Assembly (NCBI GenBank): GCA_964435235.1 | Contig: CAYSXZ010000047.1 | Location: forward strand, 8,369 to 72,368 | Direction: 5' to 3' | From: JAVZJR01 sp964435235 | Lineage (GTDB): Archaea; Micrarchaeota; Micrarchaeia; Anstonellales; Bilamarchaeaceae | Length of the DNA: 64,000 bases | In this document: positions 42,250 through 51,591 of the stretch, piece by piece | Layout: each line of letters starts with the position of its first letter | How positions within the stretch are numbered: the stretch's first letter is position 1 | Translations under genes and position numbers: made by a program | The notes under the pieces: generated by a model | Told to the model about the DNA's origin: nothing | What the model saw: the letters and a program-made list of their open reading frames with translations, nothing else | The model's database searches: none

Positions 42250-43338
42250 TTAGATAAGTTTAACAAGGCCTCTGCCTATCTCAGGAATGTTTCCTCCGAA
42301 AAGATTTGTAGTGTTCAGAATAAAGGTGAGCATAAGAATGGCTGCCGCAAGAGGAGCGAGACATATCGAGGCAAAAACCCTTTTAAAGAGCTTCCCTATG
42401 TATCCAGTCCTAAAATCGAGAAGATTTACAATTTGATCATAACTACTTTTGATGATTAGAGGTATCTCACCAATTATCTTCGAGAAAGATGCGGGATTAT
42501 TCCTAAATTGTTCTTCATTAAACGGCAAGGCAGGCAGGCTGCACAGGTAGTACGGAGAACCTTTTTCAATAGCTGCTTGGCATCCTCCAACCGGTGTTAG
42601 CACCCCCTCCTGAGCTTCAGGTAGGGAGATGTTCGCTATGAGAACGTAGCCGAATGGAAATATAAAATAAAACCCTATAGAGGCAGCCATGAGGTATGCA
42701 CCGGCGCCTCTTGTTGGAGGAAAGGCCCTAAGCGCAACCCCTATTGCAAAGAAAAATCCAGCATAGTGTTTTACGAAGTTAAGAGAGTGGAGAAGAACAT
42801 AGTAGATATAAAGATAGAAAGAGAGCATCTGTGTAGTGTTTTTTATTCTTTCAGCAATCGCCTTTACACCGTAGCCAGTTGCTTGCTCTGACATGAACAC
42901 TTCCATATAAACAGAGGCTGCAGATTCTATTGGGATGCTTGCAATATAAAGAGTATGGAGAGTATCTTGAACGCATCTTGCAGGAGTCTCCATATACAGT
43001 TTTGTGTAATCTATCAAGGTAGTGGCTGGTATGTTGCCTACCATAGGCGTAAAGGAACAGGTGGTGCAGTCGATTCCAAAGCTGTTGAAGTAAAGGCATC
43101 TAACAACTGCAACAATTGCATTCTCTCCAACATAAAGAAGACCGATTACCATCAGAACTATAAAAACAGTGGATGCTGCATAAACAAATTCTACCTTTGC
43201 AGTCTGTTCAAGATTTCTTAAATTCAACGCCCTTGACAATATGATAAGCATAGCAGCGCCCATGACAGATATTCCTGCGGCTGCAAACGAGATCGTCTGC
43301 CAGTCAAGCCATCCACTTATATTAGTTGCAAAGGCCAT
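42250..43338 (-). CDS. Polytopic membrane protein, VirB6-like array member 6
   Basis: A 362-residue integral protein and the last of six co-directional paralogues. It opens with a two-helix hairpin whose turn reads RALNLRNLEQTAKVEF (36-51). An external loop with clustered cysteines (C81, C91, C94) follows. The core has the shared motif ALRAFPPTRGAGAYL (202-216) with YFIFPFGYV after it, then a soluble loop and a final helix ending GRGLVKLI. About seven hydrophobic segments are visible. The pattern recalls VirB6/TrbL-type channel proteins of type IV secretion, but this is inference from layout, not from a recognised family hit. It starts 15 bp after the previous gene's end. Confidence 0.7.
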   Translation of the reverse strand: MAFATNISGWLDWQTISFAAAGISVMGAAMLIILSRALNLRNLEQTAKVEFVYAASTVFIVLMVIGLLYVGENAIVAVVRCLYFNSFGIDCTTCSFTPMVGNIPATTLIDYTKLYMETPARCVQDTLHTLYIASIPIESAASVYMEVFMSEQATGYGVKAIAERIKNTTQMLSFYLYIYYVLLHSLNFVKHYAGFFFAIGVALRAFPPTRGAGAYLMAASIGFYFIFPFGYVLIANISLPEAQEGVLTPVGGCQAAIEKGSPYYLCSLPALPFNEEQFRNNPASFSKIIGEIPLIIKSSYDQIVNLLDFRTGYIGKLFKRVFASICLAPLAAAILMLTFILNTTNLFGGNIPEIGRGLVKLI

Positions 43339-43353
43339 GGTATCATCCTTATA

Positions 43354-44427
43354 CTATATCATCCTTGTTAATGAACTTATGTCTACCTCCTCGCCGAAAC
43401 TTTTGCTAAGAGATAATGCTGCTTGCGTGAATATTAGAATATTAAACGCTGGCATTAAATAACCAATCATGAAAGCCTTCCCGACAACAGAGATTGGAAA
43501 AACCATAATTACTAAGAAGATGCTTCCAAAAACATCCTGCAGCAGATTGCCTATACTGCCTAGCGCTCCGGTTACGAACCCGAAAAGACCACTACTGTAA
43601 GTGAATGGATTAAGAAAGTGCGATATCTTAGTCCAAAAATCACCACCAGGTCCGTAATACTGTACAATAAAACTTCTGAAAGTTATCATCGGCCCATTTT
43701 CATTGTAAAAAATAAAATAAGTAAGGGTAGTAAGAAAAGGAAAAATCAAGAGAAAACTAAGACATACTGCGATCAGTGTGCCACCGAGCCTTCTTGTTGG
43801 AAGAAAACAACGCAGGAAAACGCCTATCGGAAGGTAATAACCAAGAAAGACCTCTGTGGCAAAGAGAAATGTGTAGTATTGGGCGTAATTTATAACGTAT
43901 GCTATGGTAAGCGCAGTAGTGCAGTTATAAAGAAGTTGCTTAAGAGGGGTTGCAAAACCAGCAAGAGGAGCGGAAACAAGACCTATCCCTAGCGGTCTTG
44001 CATATTGAGTTATTGAAGAAGCCATATCTACGTACACATTAATAACGTAATTAAGGTTCAGCCAAACCTCCATATCCCTACCTACCTCAAGAAAATAATT
44101 TTCGGTTATTTCATAGATAGTGGCATCAGGGCTCACGCCAGATGGTAGGACCGATGGCGGAAGCAGTTTTCCTATACCTAGGTTTGAAAGAGAACCTGCA
44201 ATACCAATAACATAAAATACTAGAATGGCAGTGACAACTACCTCGTAAAGTTCTAGTTTTACAAACGATATCAATTCATTGTTGCGGAAAAGCGTGCCCC
44301 AGGCATATATGAATGCAAGAATGACTACTGAGGTTAGAAGAGCTGCGCCGCAGAGGGCAACCCACGACCAGAAGCCGCCCCCAGAAGCAGCAAACGCAGG
44401 TATACTTGTTATAGGTATCGGTGGCAT
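43354..44427 (-). CDS. Polytopic membrane protein, VirB6-like array member 5
   Basis: A 357-residue membrane protein (360 from an upstream in-frame GTG at 44436, which touches the previous stop). It has an N-terminal exported stretch, then a hairpin with AWGTLFRNNELISFVKLELY (45-64 in the longer form), the shared core motif FLRCFLPTRRLGGTL (207-221) and a long C-terminal hydrophobic block. It ends DISSLTRMI, like its neighbours. The ATG at 44427 is preferred because GGTCA lies 5 nt before it. It is translated from the same message as the other five genes (2 bp gap). Confidence 0.7.
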   Translation of the reverse strand: MPPIPITSIPAFAASGGGFWSWVALCGAALLTSVVILAFIYAWGTLFRNNELISFVKLELYEVVVTAILVFYVIGIAGSLSNLGIGKLLPPSVLPSGVSPDATIYEITENYFLEVGRDMEVWLNLNYVINVYVDMASSITQYARPLGIGLVSAPLAGFATPLKQLLYNCTTALTIAYVINYAQYYTFLFATEVFLGYYLPIGVFLRCFLPTRRLGGTLIAVCLSFLLIFPFLTTLTYFIFYNENGPMITFRSFIVQYYGPGGDFWTKISHFLNPFTYSSGLFGFVTGALGSIGNLLQDVFGSIFLVIMVFPISVVGKAFMIGYLMPAFNILIFTQAALSLSKSFGEEVDISSLTRMI

Positions 44428-44437
44428 ATTGACCACA

Positions 44438-45661
44438 TCATAATATTCTAAGGAATCCTAGGAAATTGATATTTACATTAAATACTCTTGCCCACTCCCT
44501 AGCTAGCGTTAGCGTTATAAATATATTAAGGAAGGGCAGTAGCATGCTCATTATAACAATATAATAAACACTAGACCTTATAAGCTCAAATGCAACGGAT
44601 ACTGCGCTGCCCACAAAGAATGGAAATATCACTCCTCCCATCAGTAATGCCAGCACTATAAGAGCTCCGGAGACCGAAAATATCCCGCTCCTTGCTACAA
44701 AGGACTGGAGTACAGAATCTCCATCTATGAGAGTGAGCTTCATTAGCTTATGTGCTTCATAATCGAATATAAACATGAACGGATATATTGTACCAAGCGC
44801 AAAGGTTAGCATCAGCAGAGCTTCTCCAGCATTTCTCGTATACGGAACCGCTCTTAGCACCATACCTAGGGGTATAAAGAGGCCCCACATCCAGCGCTTT
44901 ATAAAGCATAGCACGATTATATGGATCATCCATTCGCTTATTGCAAGCGAGAGGTACTGGGTTGCCGTTCCAACTATATCCAGTAATGGTTTGAGGACAG
45001 GTCCGAGATTGAAGTTGTACATCGCTCGCCAGCTTACTCCTACCCACATCGTTGATGAATAAATTGTGTGGATTACCATGTTATACATAACGAGAATACT
45101 ATAATTGTCTATCATTTCCGCAACCATTGTTCTTGAGAATGCCATAGCTGCATCTAGCATATAAGGATTATGGAGGTAGAGTGGGTCTGATGTTCCGGTC
45201 GCGGATATGCTATAAAATAGATTTCCTGCGGTTATGGTTCCGATGATAAAGACAACTCTAAGGATTGTAATTATGGTTTGATATAATTCGTCCTTTGCTA
45301 GCGCGATGAGATTTGGAGACTGAAAAAATTGCCCGCCCATATAAAGTACGGCTAACGAGAAGAGGATTATAATCGTTACCATTATCGCTGGGGCAAACCA
45401 TGTTTCTATTATTATGGTCGGGTCGAAGACAAATTCTGGCCCGCAATACCCTGGATCGAAAGCTGAATAGACGTTTTGGAAGAAGCCTGGCACAGTTCCT
45501 CCTGCTGTTTCAAACGAATTTATGAAAGCGCTTCCTTCTCTTTCTAATCTTTGTACCGCCCTGTCAGTAAAATGTTTGAACTCCCCGGATTCTTCTTGAG
45601 CATAAGCAATTTCTAGAAGGAAAAGAAATATCGCAAGCGATACAAAGAAAATTTTTCTCAT
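44438..45661 (-). CDS. Polytopic membrane protein with signal peptide, array member 4
   Basis: A 407-residue protein with a cleavable-looking signal peptide (residues 1-21, ending AYA-Q), an external segment of about 65 residues with one cysteine, then the shared hairpin YMGGQFFQSPNLIALAKDEL (107-126) and the core motif VLRAVPYTRNAGEAL (268-282). Later helices surround a soluble loop (about 300-325). It ends NINFLGFLRIL. YMGGQFF in the hairpin closely resembles YVFGQFF in the pilin-like repeats of array member 2, linking all these genes by descent. Only 1 bp separates it from the gene upstream. Confidence 0.72.
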   Translation of the reverse strand: MRKIFFVSLAIFLFLLEIAYAQEESGEFKHFTDRAVQRLEREGSAFINSFETAGGTVPGFFQNVYSAFDPGYCGPEFVFDPTIIIETWFAPAIMVTIIILFSLAVLYMGGQFFQSPNLIALAKDELYQTIITILRVVFIIGTITAGNLFYSISATGTSDPLYLHNPYMLDAAMAFSRTMVAEMIDNYSILVMYNMVIHTIYSSTMWVGVSWRAMYNFNLGPVLKPLLDIVGTATQYLSLAISEWMIHIIVLCFIKRWMWGLFIPLGMVLRAVPYTRNAGEALLMLTFALGTIYPFMFIFDYEAHKLMKLTLIDGDSVLQSFVARSGIFSVSGALIVLALLMGGVIFPFFVGSAVSVAFELIRSSVYYIVIMSMLLPFLNIFITLTLAREWARVFNVNINFLGFLRIL

Positions 45662-45662
45662 G

Positions 45663-47036
45663 TTATATCAGCCTCGTCAATCCAGCTATCTCTATATCCC
45701 CTCCGAATGTTATCGAAAGCGACCTTATCGCAGCTATCGTTCCCAGGAGTCCGAAAAGAGAGAAAAAAAGAGAGAAAAATGTGAGCCTTGCAAGAACATC
45801 AATAAAACCACCAGGCCCCCAGTATGAAGGACCACCAGGAATACTCTGCGCGAGCCTATCTATCAGGTTCATTCTAAAAACACTTTCACGCCAACTCTGA
45901 GATGCTTCCTGCATCCTGTTAAACGCTCTTTCTTTCTCATTATCGCTCATGCTACCAAAATTTTTACTCAAATCTATGTTTGGGGCCAATCCTCCACCCG
46001 CGCTGCCGCATCTCCCTTCTTCAACGCATTGTTTAAATTCCTCATCGCTCATATCTTCATAAGCTCTTAGCCTTTCCTCTAGCTCTTGATTGCTAACATC
46101 CCCGCCAACCATATTTATGGTGCCGTCAACATAGAGGGTATTAGCGAGAGGAGGGTTGTGGCTTATTGGCGTCCCAAGATATCTGTTGCCTGGATTTGCA
46201 GGATCATTCTCCCACATAGGTCTTGCCTTTTCCTTCAAATCTATCAGCACCAAACCACCGAATGCGTAGAATGCGGGATAGATGAAATAAAGCGCAATTG
46301 CAATGCCGAGAAGAAGCCCGCCTAGTTTTCTAGTGAATACAAATGTCCTAAGAATACAGCCTAGTATGAGAAGGGCTGGGAAGAGGGCGACTGCGACGAA
46401 CCTAAGCATGAGTTCCTGGAATTTTGTAAGGAGATTTATCTTCATCGCCCAATCGAATGCCAGATCCTTTATTAAATTACCCATCGTATAGAAGCCCCTA
46501 AACGGGTTCCATGTAAAGAAGCCCGCTTGTTCGAAAACAAATTCGATGTTTATAGAAAACTCAGCCGCGATGGATGTCCAGAGATAACTGCGATAAACTG
46601 CATAAGCAAAATCTCTTCCCTCTGCGAAAATTTCCCTTAGATAGTAAGTTGCAAGTCTGATGTGACAGGACTCAAGGTCTCCGTAAATTCCGCTCCTTGC
46701 CATACGAGGACCGCATATGTCTATTAACGTTTCATCCGGAAAGCCAGCTTCCGGGTCTCGTATCCATGTTTGAGTAGACTGCCCACCTCCCAAATTAGAA
46801 ACTCCGAGTGCGCCCTGCACAATCGCATCTACAATTCCTACTGAAGATATACATAAGGAGAATACTAACGCTGAGTAGAATATCTCAAGAAGCTCCATCT
46901 TCGCCCATGTCTTCATCTTTTCATTCATAAGAAGGGAGCCTAGAGCATACACAAGGGCTACCAATGCAGTCATGATAGAGAATGCAGCTGCCGCAATCCA
47001 GCCCCAAAAAATAAACAATCCAACTATGTCAGGCAT
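45663..47036 (-). CDS. Polytopic membrane protein, array member 3, with large polar loop
   Basis: A 457-residue member of the six-gene array. N-terminal hairpin: YALGSLLMNEKMKTWAKMEL (30-49). An external loop (80-150) contains two cysteines. The core motif is ILRTFVFTRKLGGLL (228-242) with YFIYPAFYAFG next. A polar loop of about 130 residues (265-395) rich in Asn, Gly, Glu and Ser is unique to this member and could reach out of the membrane to bind partners. It ends DIEIAGLTRLI, nearly the same as member 1. The start is 3 bp from the stop of member 2. Confidence 0.72.
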   Translation of the reverse strand: MPDIVGLFIFWGWIAAAAFSIMTALVALVYALGSLLMNEKMKTWAKMELLEIFYSALVFSLCISSVGIVDAIVQGALGVSNLGGGQSTQTWIRDPEAGFPDETLIDICGPRMARSGIYGDLESCHIRLATYYLREIFAEGRDFAYAVYRSYLWTSIAAEFSINIEFVFEQAGFFTWNPFRGFYTMGNLIKDLAFDWAMKINLLTKFQELMLRFVAVALFPALLILGCILRTFVFTRKLGGLLLGIAIALYFIYPAFYAFGGLVLIDLKEKARPMWENDPANPGNRYLGTPISHNPPLANTLYVDGTINMVGGDVSNQELEERLRAYEDMSDEEFKQCVEEGRCGSAGGGLAPNIDLSKNFGSMSDNEKERAFNRMQEASQSWRESVFRMNLIDRLAQSIPGGPSYWGPGGFIDVLARLTFFSLFFSLFGLLGTIAAIRSLSITFGGDIEIAGLTRLI

Positions 47037-47039
47037 ACT

Positions 47040-48587
47040 CTATCCCTTCATAACAATAAACTTTGTCATCGCATTTATAGATGCGATCGTTATAATAGTA
47101 GCTACTCCTGGAGAGAAGATACCAAGTAAGGAAACGGCTGCAAGAGACTTAAGTACTGGGAGAAAGATGGACATGCTTAGCCCGTGAATAAATCCCTCAG
47201 AGAATATCGTTTGAAATCGTTGTACAATAGCAGAAGCGTAGGGAAGATCCATTGCGCTTATAAGGACTGGAGGTATGCTAGCGTACACGTAAATTAGGCC
47301 GCACAGACTGCTTATTGGAAAACTTAATGACGTGTATTCGGAAAGCCCAACATTTCCAAGAGCAATTGTGTTTATGAAATACGCGGTCGGAAAGATTATT
47401 TGAAAACCGAAGGCAAGTGATATTAAAAATGCACCTGCCTCGCGCGTTGGTGGGAAAAAGCGCAGAACCAAACCTGCTGGAAGAAGAAAACGTACCATTA
47501 CAACATCTATAAAATTAAGTAAAAATATCTGCACAGAAAGACTTGCGTATATCATGACAAAACCTAGTGCGAGAATATTTGTCATGGAAACGAAGGTGTC
47601 TATTCCAGGAAATACCTTAAAGGTTGGTGATAACACCTGCTCCCCTATTCTTTTTTGAAATGTGTTTAGCACTGAGGTGCATGCTTGAATGGTGTAAACA
47701 TCCATCAGCGCCTTATAGACGTTGTCTGCATAACCGCGAAGTTGTTCTGCTGCCGCAAGAGGAGGGGACGAGCTACCAACTACCGCAGTTGAAATAGTAC
47801 TACTAACAGCAAAGAAGCTTATAACAAATATCAAAAGAAGAAAGGAATTAATGAGATTCGTAAGCTCGATATTCAGATAGGCCTCCCATTCCGGTACCCT
47901 GAATATCTTTGCTACGAGATAAGTTATAAGAATTATAGAAGATATCATCAGAACAACAAAGACTACTGCGTCTCTGTATGGAGTAAGAACGACTTCCTTG
48001 CCTCCTATAGAGAAGCTAACTATCATCATTGAAAGAATGTTGGTTGCGATGTAGAAAAGAATGATATAAATAAGCGCTGCTATAAGGGCAGACCCAAGAA
48101 GCACCTGCGACCATACAGTTGCCCTTGCCCTTGTTTCTGCACCGAAAAGTTGACCTATGGCAAACGCACCAGCTGCGATTACCACCATAATTACTATAAG
48201 GTAGAGAAGGGCGCGCTGTGCGAGACTGCTCAATCTCTGCAATAACACAGAGAGGTCTAATGTTGGCATCCCTCCTCCTGAAAAGATTGGAACAAAAAAT
48301 GAGAATAAAATTATAACAAGTGCTGAAACCCCTATAGCAGCAAGCAGCCCACCAGACCATGCTTGTATCCTTGCCCTTGTTTCTGCTCCAAAGAATTGCC
48401 CGAATACATAGCCACCTGCGGCTATCACTGCCATCACTATCATTAACATTATCAAGATTGCTTGAACTGTATAGAAAACATTAATCGTCTCCTCCCTGGG
48501 CTCAAGAGGGGTTGTGGAAAACTGCGCAAGTGCGAGCGGTAGAAGAACAAGAAAGGCAAATACCGCAATAACTGCCATTTTATTCAT
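47040..48587 (-). CDS. Fusion of two VirB2/pilin-like hairpins and a VirB6-like core, array member 2
   Basis: A 515-residue protein with a signal peptide (1-21, ending ALA-Q). Two similar two-helix modules follow: residues about 40-100 (AAGGYVFGQFFGAETRARIQ) and 125-185 (AAGAFAIGQLFGAETRARAT). Each is a hydrophobic helix, a short charged turn and a second hydrophobic helix, the shape of VirB2/TrbC-type secretion pilins. A third, diverged hairpin (205-265) and the shared core motif VLRFFPPTREAGAFL (374-388) complete it. The two repeats are also visible at DNA level. The domain names are by analogy. This may be a pilin-channel fusion or a membrane scaffold; the function is unknown. It ends with MTKFIVMKG. 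Confidence 0.72.
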   Translation of the reverse strand: MNKMAVIAVFAFLVLLPLALAQFSTTPLEPREETINVFYTVQAILIMLMIVMAVIAAGGYVFGQFFGAETRARIQAWSGGLLAAIGVSALVIILFSFFVPIFSGGGMPTLDLSVLLQRLSSLAQRALLYLIVIMVVIAAGAFAIGQLFGAETRARATVWSQVLLGSALIAALIYIILFYIATNILSMMIVSFSIGGKEVVLTPYRDAVVFVVLMISSIILITYLVAKIFRVPEWEAYLNIELTNLINSFLLLIFVISFFAVSSTISTAVVGSSSPPLAAAEQLRGYADNVYKALMDVYTIQACTSVLNTFQKRIGEQVLSPTFKVFPGIDTFVSMTNILALGFVMIYASLSVQIFLLNFIDVVMVRFLLPAGLVLRFFPPTREAGAFLISLAFGFQIIFPTAYFINTIALGNVGLSEYTSLSFPISSLCGLIYVYASIPPVLISAMDLPYASAIVQRFQTIFSEGFIHGLSMSIFLPVLKSLAAVSLLGIFSPGVATIITIASINAMTKFIVMKG

Positions 48588-48596
48588 ATTCTACAC

Positions 48597-49856
48597 CTAA
48601 ACTAACTTTGTTATTCCTGCAAGTTCCATTTCTCCACCTATTACCCATGCGATATTCCTATACATTGTTATTGTAATTATTATCTCTATGACTGATGTAA
48701 TTATTACTAAAACTATAAACTGCCCAACGTGTGATACCTCTCTAACTATAAAATAATAAAGGCCGGCCGCAACATTCGAAGGGAGAAAAGGACCGGTGAG
48801 ACCGGAATAAAAATCACCCGTAAACCCCATCATAAACTTCCAAATACCAATCGCTGTGTTAATGAAATTTTTTGCAAGATTATATGCTCCCTTCCATAAC
48901 CTCTCGAAACTACACAGTATTTCATGTCCGGCGCAGTACGTATCTCCACTGGCGACCCTCTCTGCCAGAGGCTCGGAACGGAAAAGCGCTTCCCGTTCTT
49001 CGCTTTGCTTTCTCATATCAGTAAGGGCCTTTTCTCCGGTGGCTTGGTCCACGTTAGTCTTAAAGAGCGAGAATGAGCTGAGCATCGGTGGTGGCTCTGA
49101 AGGATGATAAAGGTCGAACACGGTATAATAAGAAAATAATACTGAAAAAGGATAGGCAAAATAAGCAGCAAAGCATAGTGCTATGATACTGGAGCCAGTT
49201 GTCCTGGAGAACGGAAATGCTCTCAGAAATATCCCTATCGGCAGAAGTATCAATGGTACCACATATTCGCAGAAGAAAAGCAGAAACTCCTTAACCCATA
49301 CCGCCGCAACAAGAAGTCCTATGCTCTCTACAACGCTTGTATGAATCGTGCTCAACATCCCAAGCGATATGTAGGGCATGAAAGAGAATGAAACTATCGC
49401 TGGACCAGAGAATATAGCTCCTATTGGAAAGGAAATGGTTGAAAGAAAACCAATTAAAATCTCGTAAAGATAGAGATTCGTATAAAGACTTATGAGTTTA
49501 CTCTTAAAAACAGCATTGGCCTGCAATGCCAATTCTACATGAGTTACAGAAAGACCGCTCAATTGCGGGCCGCCAGGAATAGTAATTCCTATAAGACCTG
49601 ATGTTAAGCTATTAAAAAAACCATCACCCATTATCCATACAAATATTATGATTGCAGTAAAGATAAGAGCAGCAAATTCGTCATGAGCAACTGCAGTAAG
49701 TTGCGGGCTTTGGAAAAAATATGCTACAAGAAAGAAAAGAGCAGTGACTACGATGGAGAAACCTAGGGCGCCGGCTATCATCCCTGTGGCTGCTTGTGGA
49801 ATCGTGACTAGCAAAGGAAGTATGAAATCCATCCTAACCGCAATTGTATAAAGCAT
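48597..49856 (-). CDS. Polytopic membrane protein, array member 1 (first gene)
   Basis: A 419-residue membrane protein that heads the leftward array. Its hairpin reads AYFFQSPQLTAVAHDEFAAL (45-64), and the core motif is IFLRAFPFSRTTGSSI (209-224), where Ser replaces the usual Thr. A polar loop (about 250-310) has two cysteines. It ends EMELAGITKLV. Start: ATG at 49856; a second ATG at 49832 gives a protein eight residues shorter, and TATA-like CTTTATACA lies about 25 nt before that one. A gap of 45 bp separates it from a small coiled-coil gene upstream. Confidence 0.72.
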   Translation of the reverse strand: MLYTIAVRMDFILPLLVTIPQAATGMIAGALGFSIVVTALFFLVAYFFQSPQLTAVAHDEFAALIFTAIIIFVWIMGDGFFNSLTSGLIGITIPGGPQLSGLSVTHVELALQANAVFKSKLISLYTNLYLYEILIGFLSTISFPIGAIFSGPAIVSFSFMPYISLGMLSTIHTSVVESIGLLVAAVWVKEFLLFFCEYVVPLILLPIGIFLRAFPFSRTTGSSIIALCFAAYFAYPFSVLFSYYTVFDLYHPSEPPPMLSSFSLFKTNVDQATGEKALTDMRKQSEEREALFRSEPLAERVASGDTYCAGHEILCSFERLWKGAYNLAKNFINTAIGIWKFMMGFTGDFYSGLTGPFLPSNVAAGLYYFIVREVSHVGQFIVLVIITSVIEIIITITMYRNIAWVIGGEMELAGITKLV

Positions 49857-49901
49857 GTTAATTATTAAAACGTTGCAGATGTTTTCGAACAGAGTAAATT
49901 T

Positions 49902-50192
49902 TCAAAATTTCTGTTCCATAACGTCAAATCTCTTAGATGTATTATTAGAAAACTTATCAAGTTTATCTCCTAATTTCGTAAAGCCTTCATCCATCTTATT
50001 ACCAAGCTCTTCTCTTGTCATTTTCATCTCAGTAGCTAATTTTCTCATATAAATGGCTCCCGCTTCTATGCTTTCTCTATTTTCAATCTCTAATTTTATT
50101 TTCTCTACGAACCTTCTTATGATTGCCATATCTTCATGCTCGGCAAAAATCTCTACGGTTTTCTTGTCATCAAGGTTCTTGACCATTCCCAT
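49902..50192 (-). CDS. Small coiled-coil protein
   Basis: A 96-residue highly charged helical protein with no recognised family. The C-terminal half is a heptad-like coiled coil (TREELGNKMDEGFTKLGDKL). No signal peptide or membrane segment. It lies just upstream of the six-gene membrane array on the same strand and could be its first gene, but AT-rich DNA in the 45-bp gap may hold a separate promoter. Confidence 0.5.
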   Translation of the reverse strand: MGMVKNLDDKKTVEIFAEHEDMAIIRRFVEKIKLEIENRESIEAGAIYMRKLATEMKMTREELGNKMDEGFTKLGDKLDKFSNNTSKRFDVMEQKF

Positions 50193-50295
50193 TAAGCTAT
50201 GGAGGGTGGCTATTTAAAGCCTTGTGGCTGGTAATGCTATTAGTTTTTATTTACTTTCGGATTTACTGTGTTAATCTGACAATGCGGTGTCCTGT

Positions 50296-51591
50296 ATGGA
50301 TAGAACACATTACATCTCAGAAGCTAAAAAAGACATAGGAAAAATTGTTAAGATAGCTGGTTGGGTGCACGATGTTCGCGACCTTGGAAAACTAAAATTT
50401 GTACATCTGCGCGACCAAACAGGGATAATCCAAGTTACGATGAAAAAAGGAGTAGTCGATGATAGCATTCTTGAATCCATAAATGTTAATAAAGAGGATG
50501 TCATCTCGTTTGAAGGAGAGATAAAGGAAAATAGAATAGCACCAGATGGTGTTGAGCTTATCCCAAATAACTTTAAACTTCTAAATAAAGTAACTATGAA
50601 ACTACCTGTTGACCCAACAGGAAACGTTCCCTCCGAGCTCGATACCCGCCTTAATTACAGATATATAGACTTAAGAAAAAAGGAGATTAATCTAATATTC
50701 AAAATAAAATCCTTGTTAATAAATAGTTTCAGAGAGCAATTAACATCGAATGGATTTGTTGAGATACAGCCATCAGCAATAACAGGAGCAGCAACAGAAG
50801 GAGGAACCGAGGTTTTTCCGGTCCAATATTTCGAAACGCAAGCATATCTCGTGCAATCTCCTCAACTTTACAAACAACTTGCAGTTATAGGCGGCCTTGA
50901 CCGGGTAATGATTACTATGCCTGTATTCCGTGCTGAGAAGCACAACACCACAACGCATCTTAACGAAATAACGCAGATGGATATAGAGATGGGTTTTGCA
51001 GACCACCACGATGTTATGACTGTTCTAGAGGACGTCGTACTTTATATGCTTAAAAAAACGGATGAAAGATTTGGTGAAGACATCGAAAGAACATTTGGAG
51101 CGAAAGTAACTGCACCGAAAAAAATTCCTCGCTATACCTATAAAGAACTTGTAGATAAACTGAATTCAGAGAAATTCGAAATGAAATTTGGAGACGATTT
51201 CTCGAAAGAAGCAGAAAAGAAGCTATACGAAATACTTAACAAAGAGCTGTATTTTATATATGATTGGCCAACTGCGGTAAGAGCGTTCTATTCTATGCCA
51301 TCTGAAGAGAACGAGGAGATATGCCATGCGTTTGATTTGGTCTATCGTGGTTTGGAGATAGCCAGCGGAGCAAAGCGTATTCACATAGTAGAAATTCTTG
51401 AAAAGCAATTGAAGAAGAGGGGAATGAATTTGGCGAATTTTGAGTTTTATCTTAATGCATTCAGAATGGGTGCGCCGCCACACGCTGGTTGGAGTATCGG
51501 ACTCGAGAGATTTGCGATGAAACTTTGTTGTCAATCCAACATTCGGGAGGCCATGCTCTTTCCTCGGGATAGGATGAGGGTTTCGCCATGA
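50296..51591 (+). CDS. aspS: Aspartyl-tRNA synthetase (archaeal type)
   Basis: A 431-residue class IIb synthetase that charges tRNA-Asp. The N-terminal OB fold binds the anticodon (VKIAGWVHDVRDLGKLKFVH). The catalytic domain shows motif 2 in MPVFRAEKHNTTTHLNEITQ and motif 3 in GWSIGLERFAMKL. Archaeal AspRS may also charge tRNA-Asn in organisms lacking AsnRS; which applies here cannot be told. The ATG at 50296 follows GGTG at 50287-50290. It overlaps surE by 4 bp, so the two are co-translated. Confidence 0.94.
   Translation: MDRTHYISEAKKDIGKIVKIAGWVHDVRDLGKLKFVHLRDQTGIIQVTMKKGVVDDSILESINVNKEDVISFEGEIKENRIAPDGVELIPNNFKLLNKVTMKLPVDPTGNVPSELDTRLNYRYIDLRKKEINLIFKIKSLLINSFREQLTSNGFVEIQPSAITGAATEGGTEVFPVQYFETQAYLVQSPQLYKQLAVIGGLDRVMITMPVFRAEKHNTTTHLNEITQMDIEMGFADHHDVMTVLEDVVLYMLKKTDERFGEDIERTFGAKVTAPKKIPRYTYKELVDKLNSEKFEMKFGDDFSKEAEKKLYEILNKELYFIYDWPTAVRAFYSMPSEENEEICHAFDLVYRGLEIASGAKRIHIVEILEKQLKKRGMNLANFEFYLNAFRMGAPPHAGWSIGLERFAMKLCCQSNIREAMLFPRDRMRVSP

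Noticed and set aside
48016..48360. Two near-identical stretches suggesting a repeat or small mobile element
   Set aside because: They are the DNA of the two pilin-like modules inside one gene and are explained by protein-level duplication.
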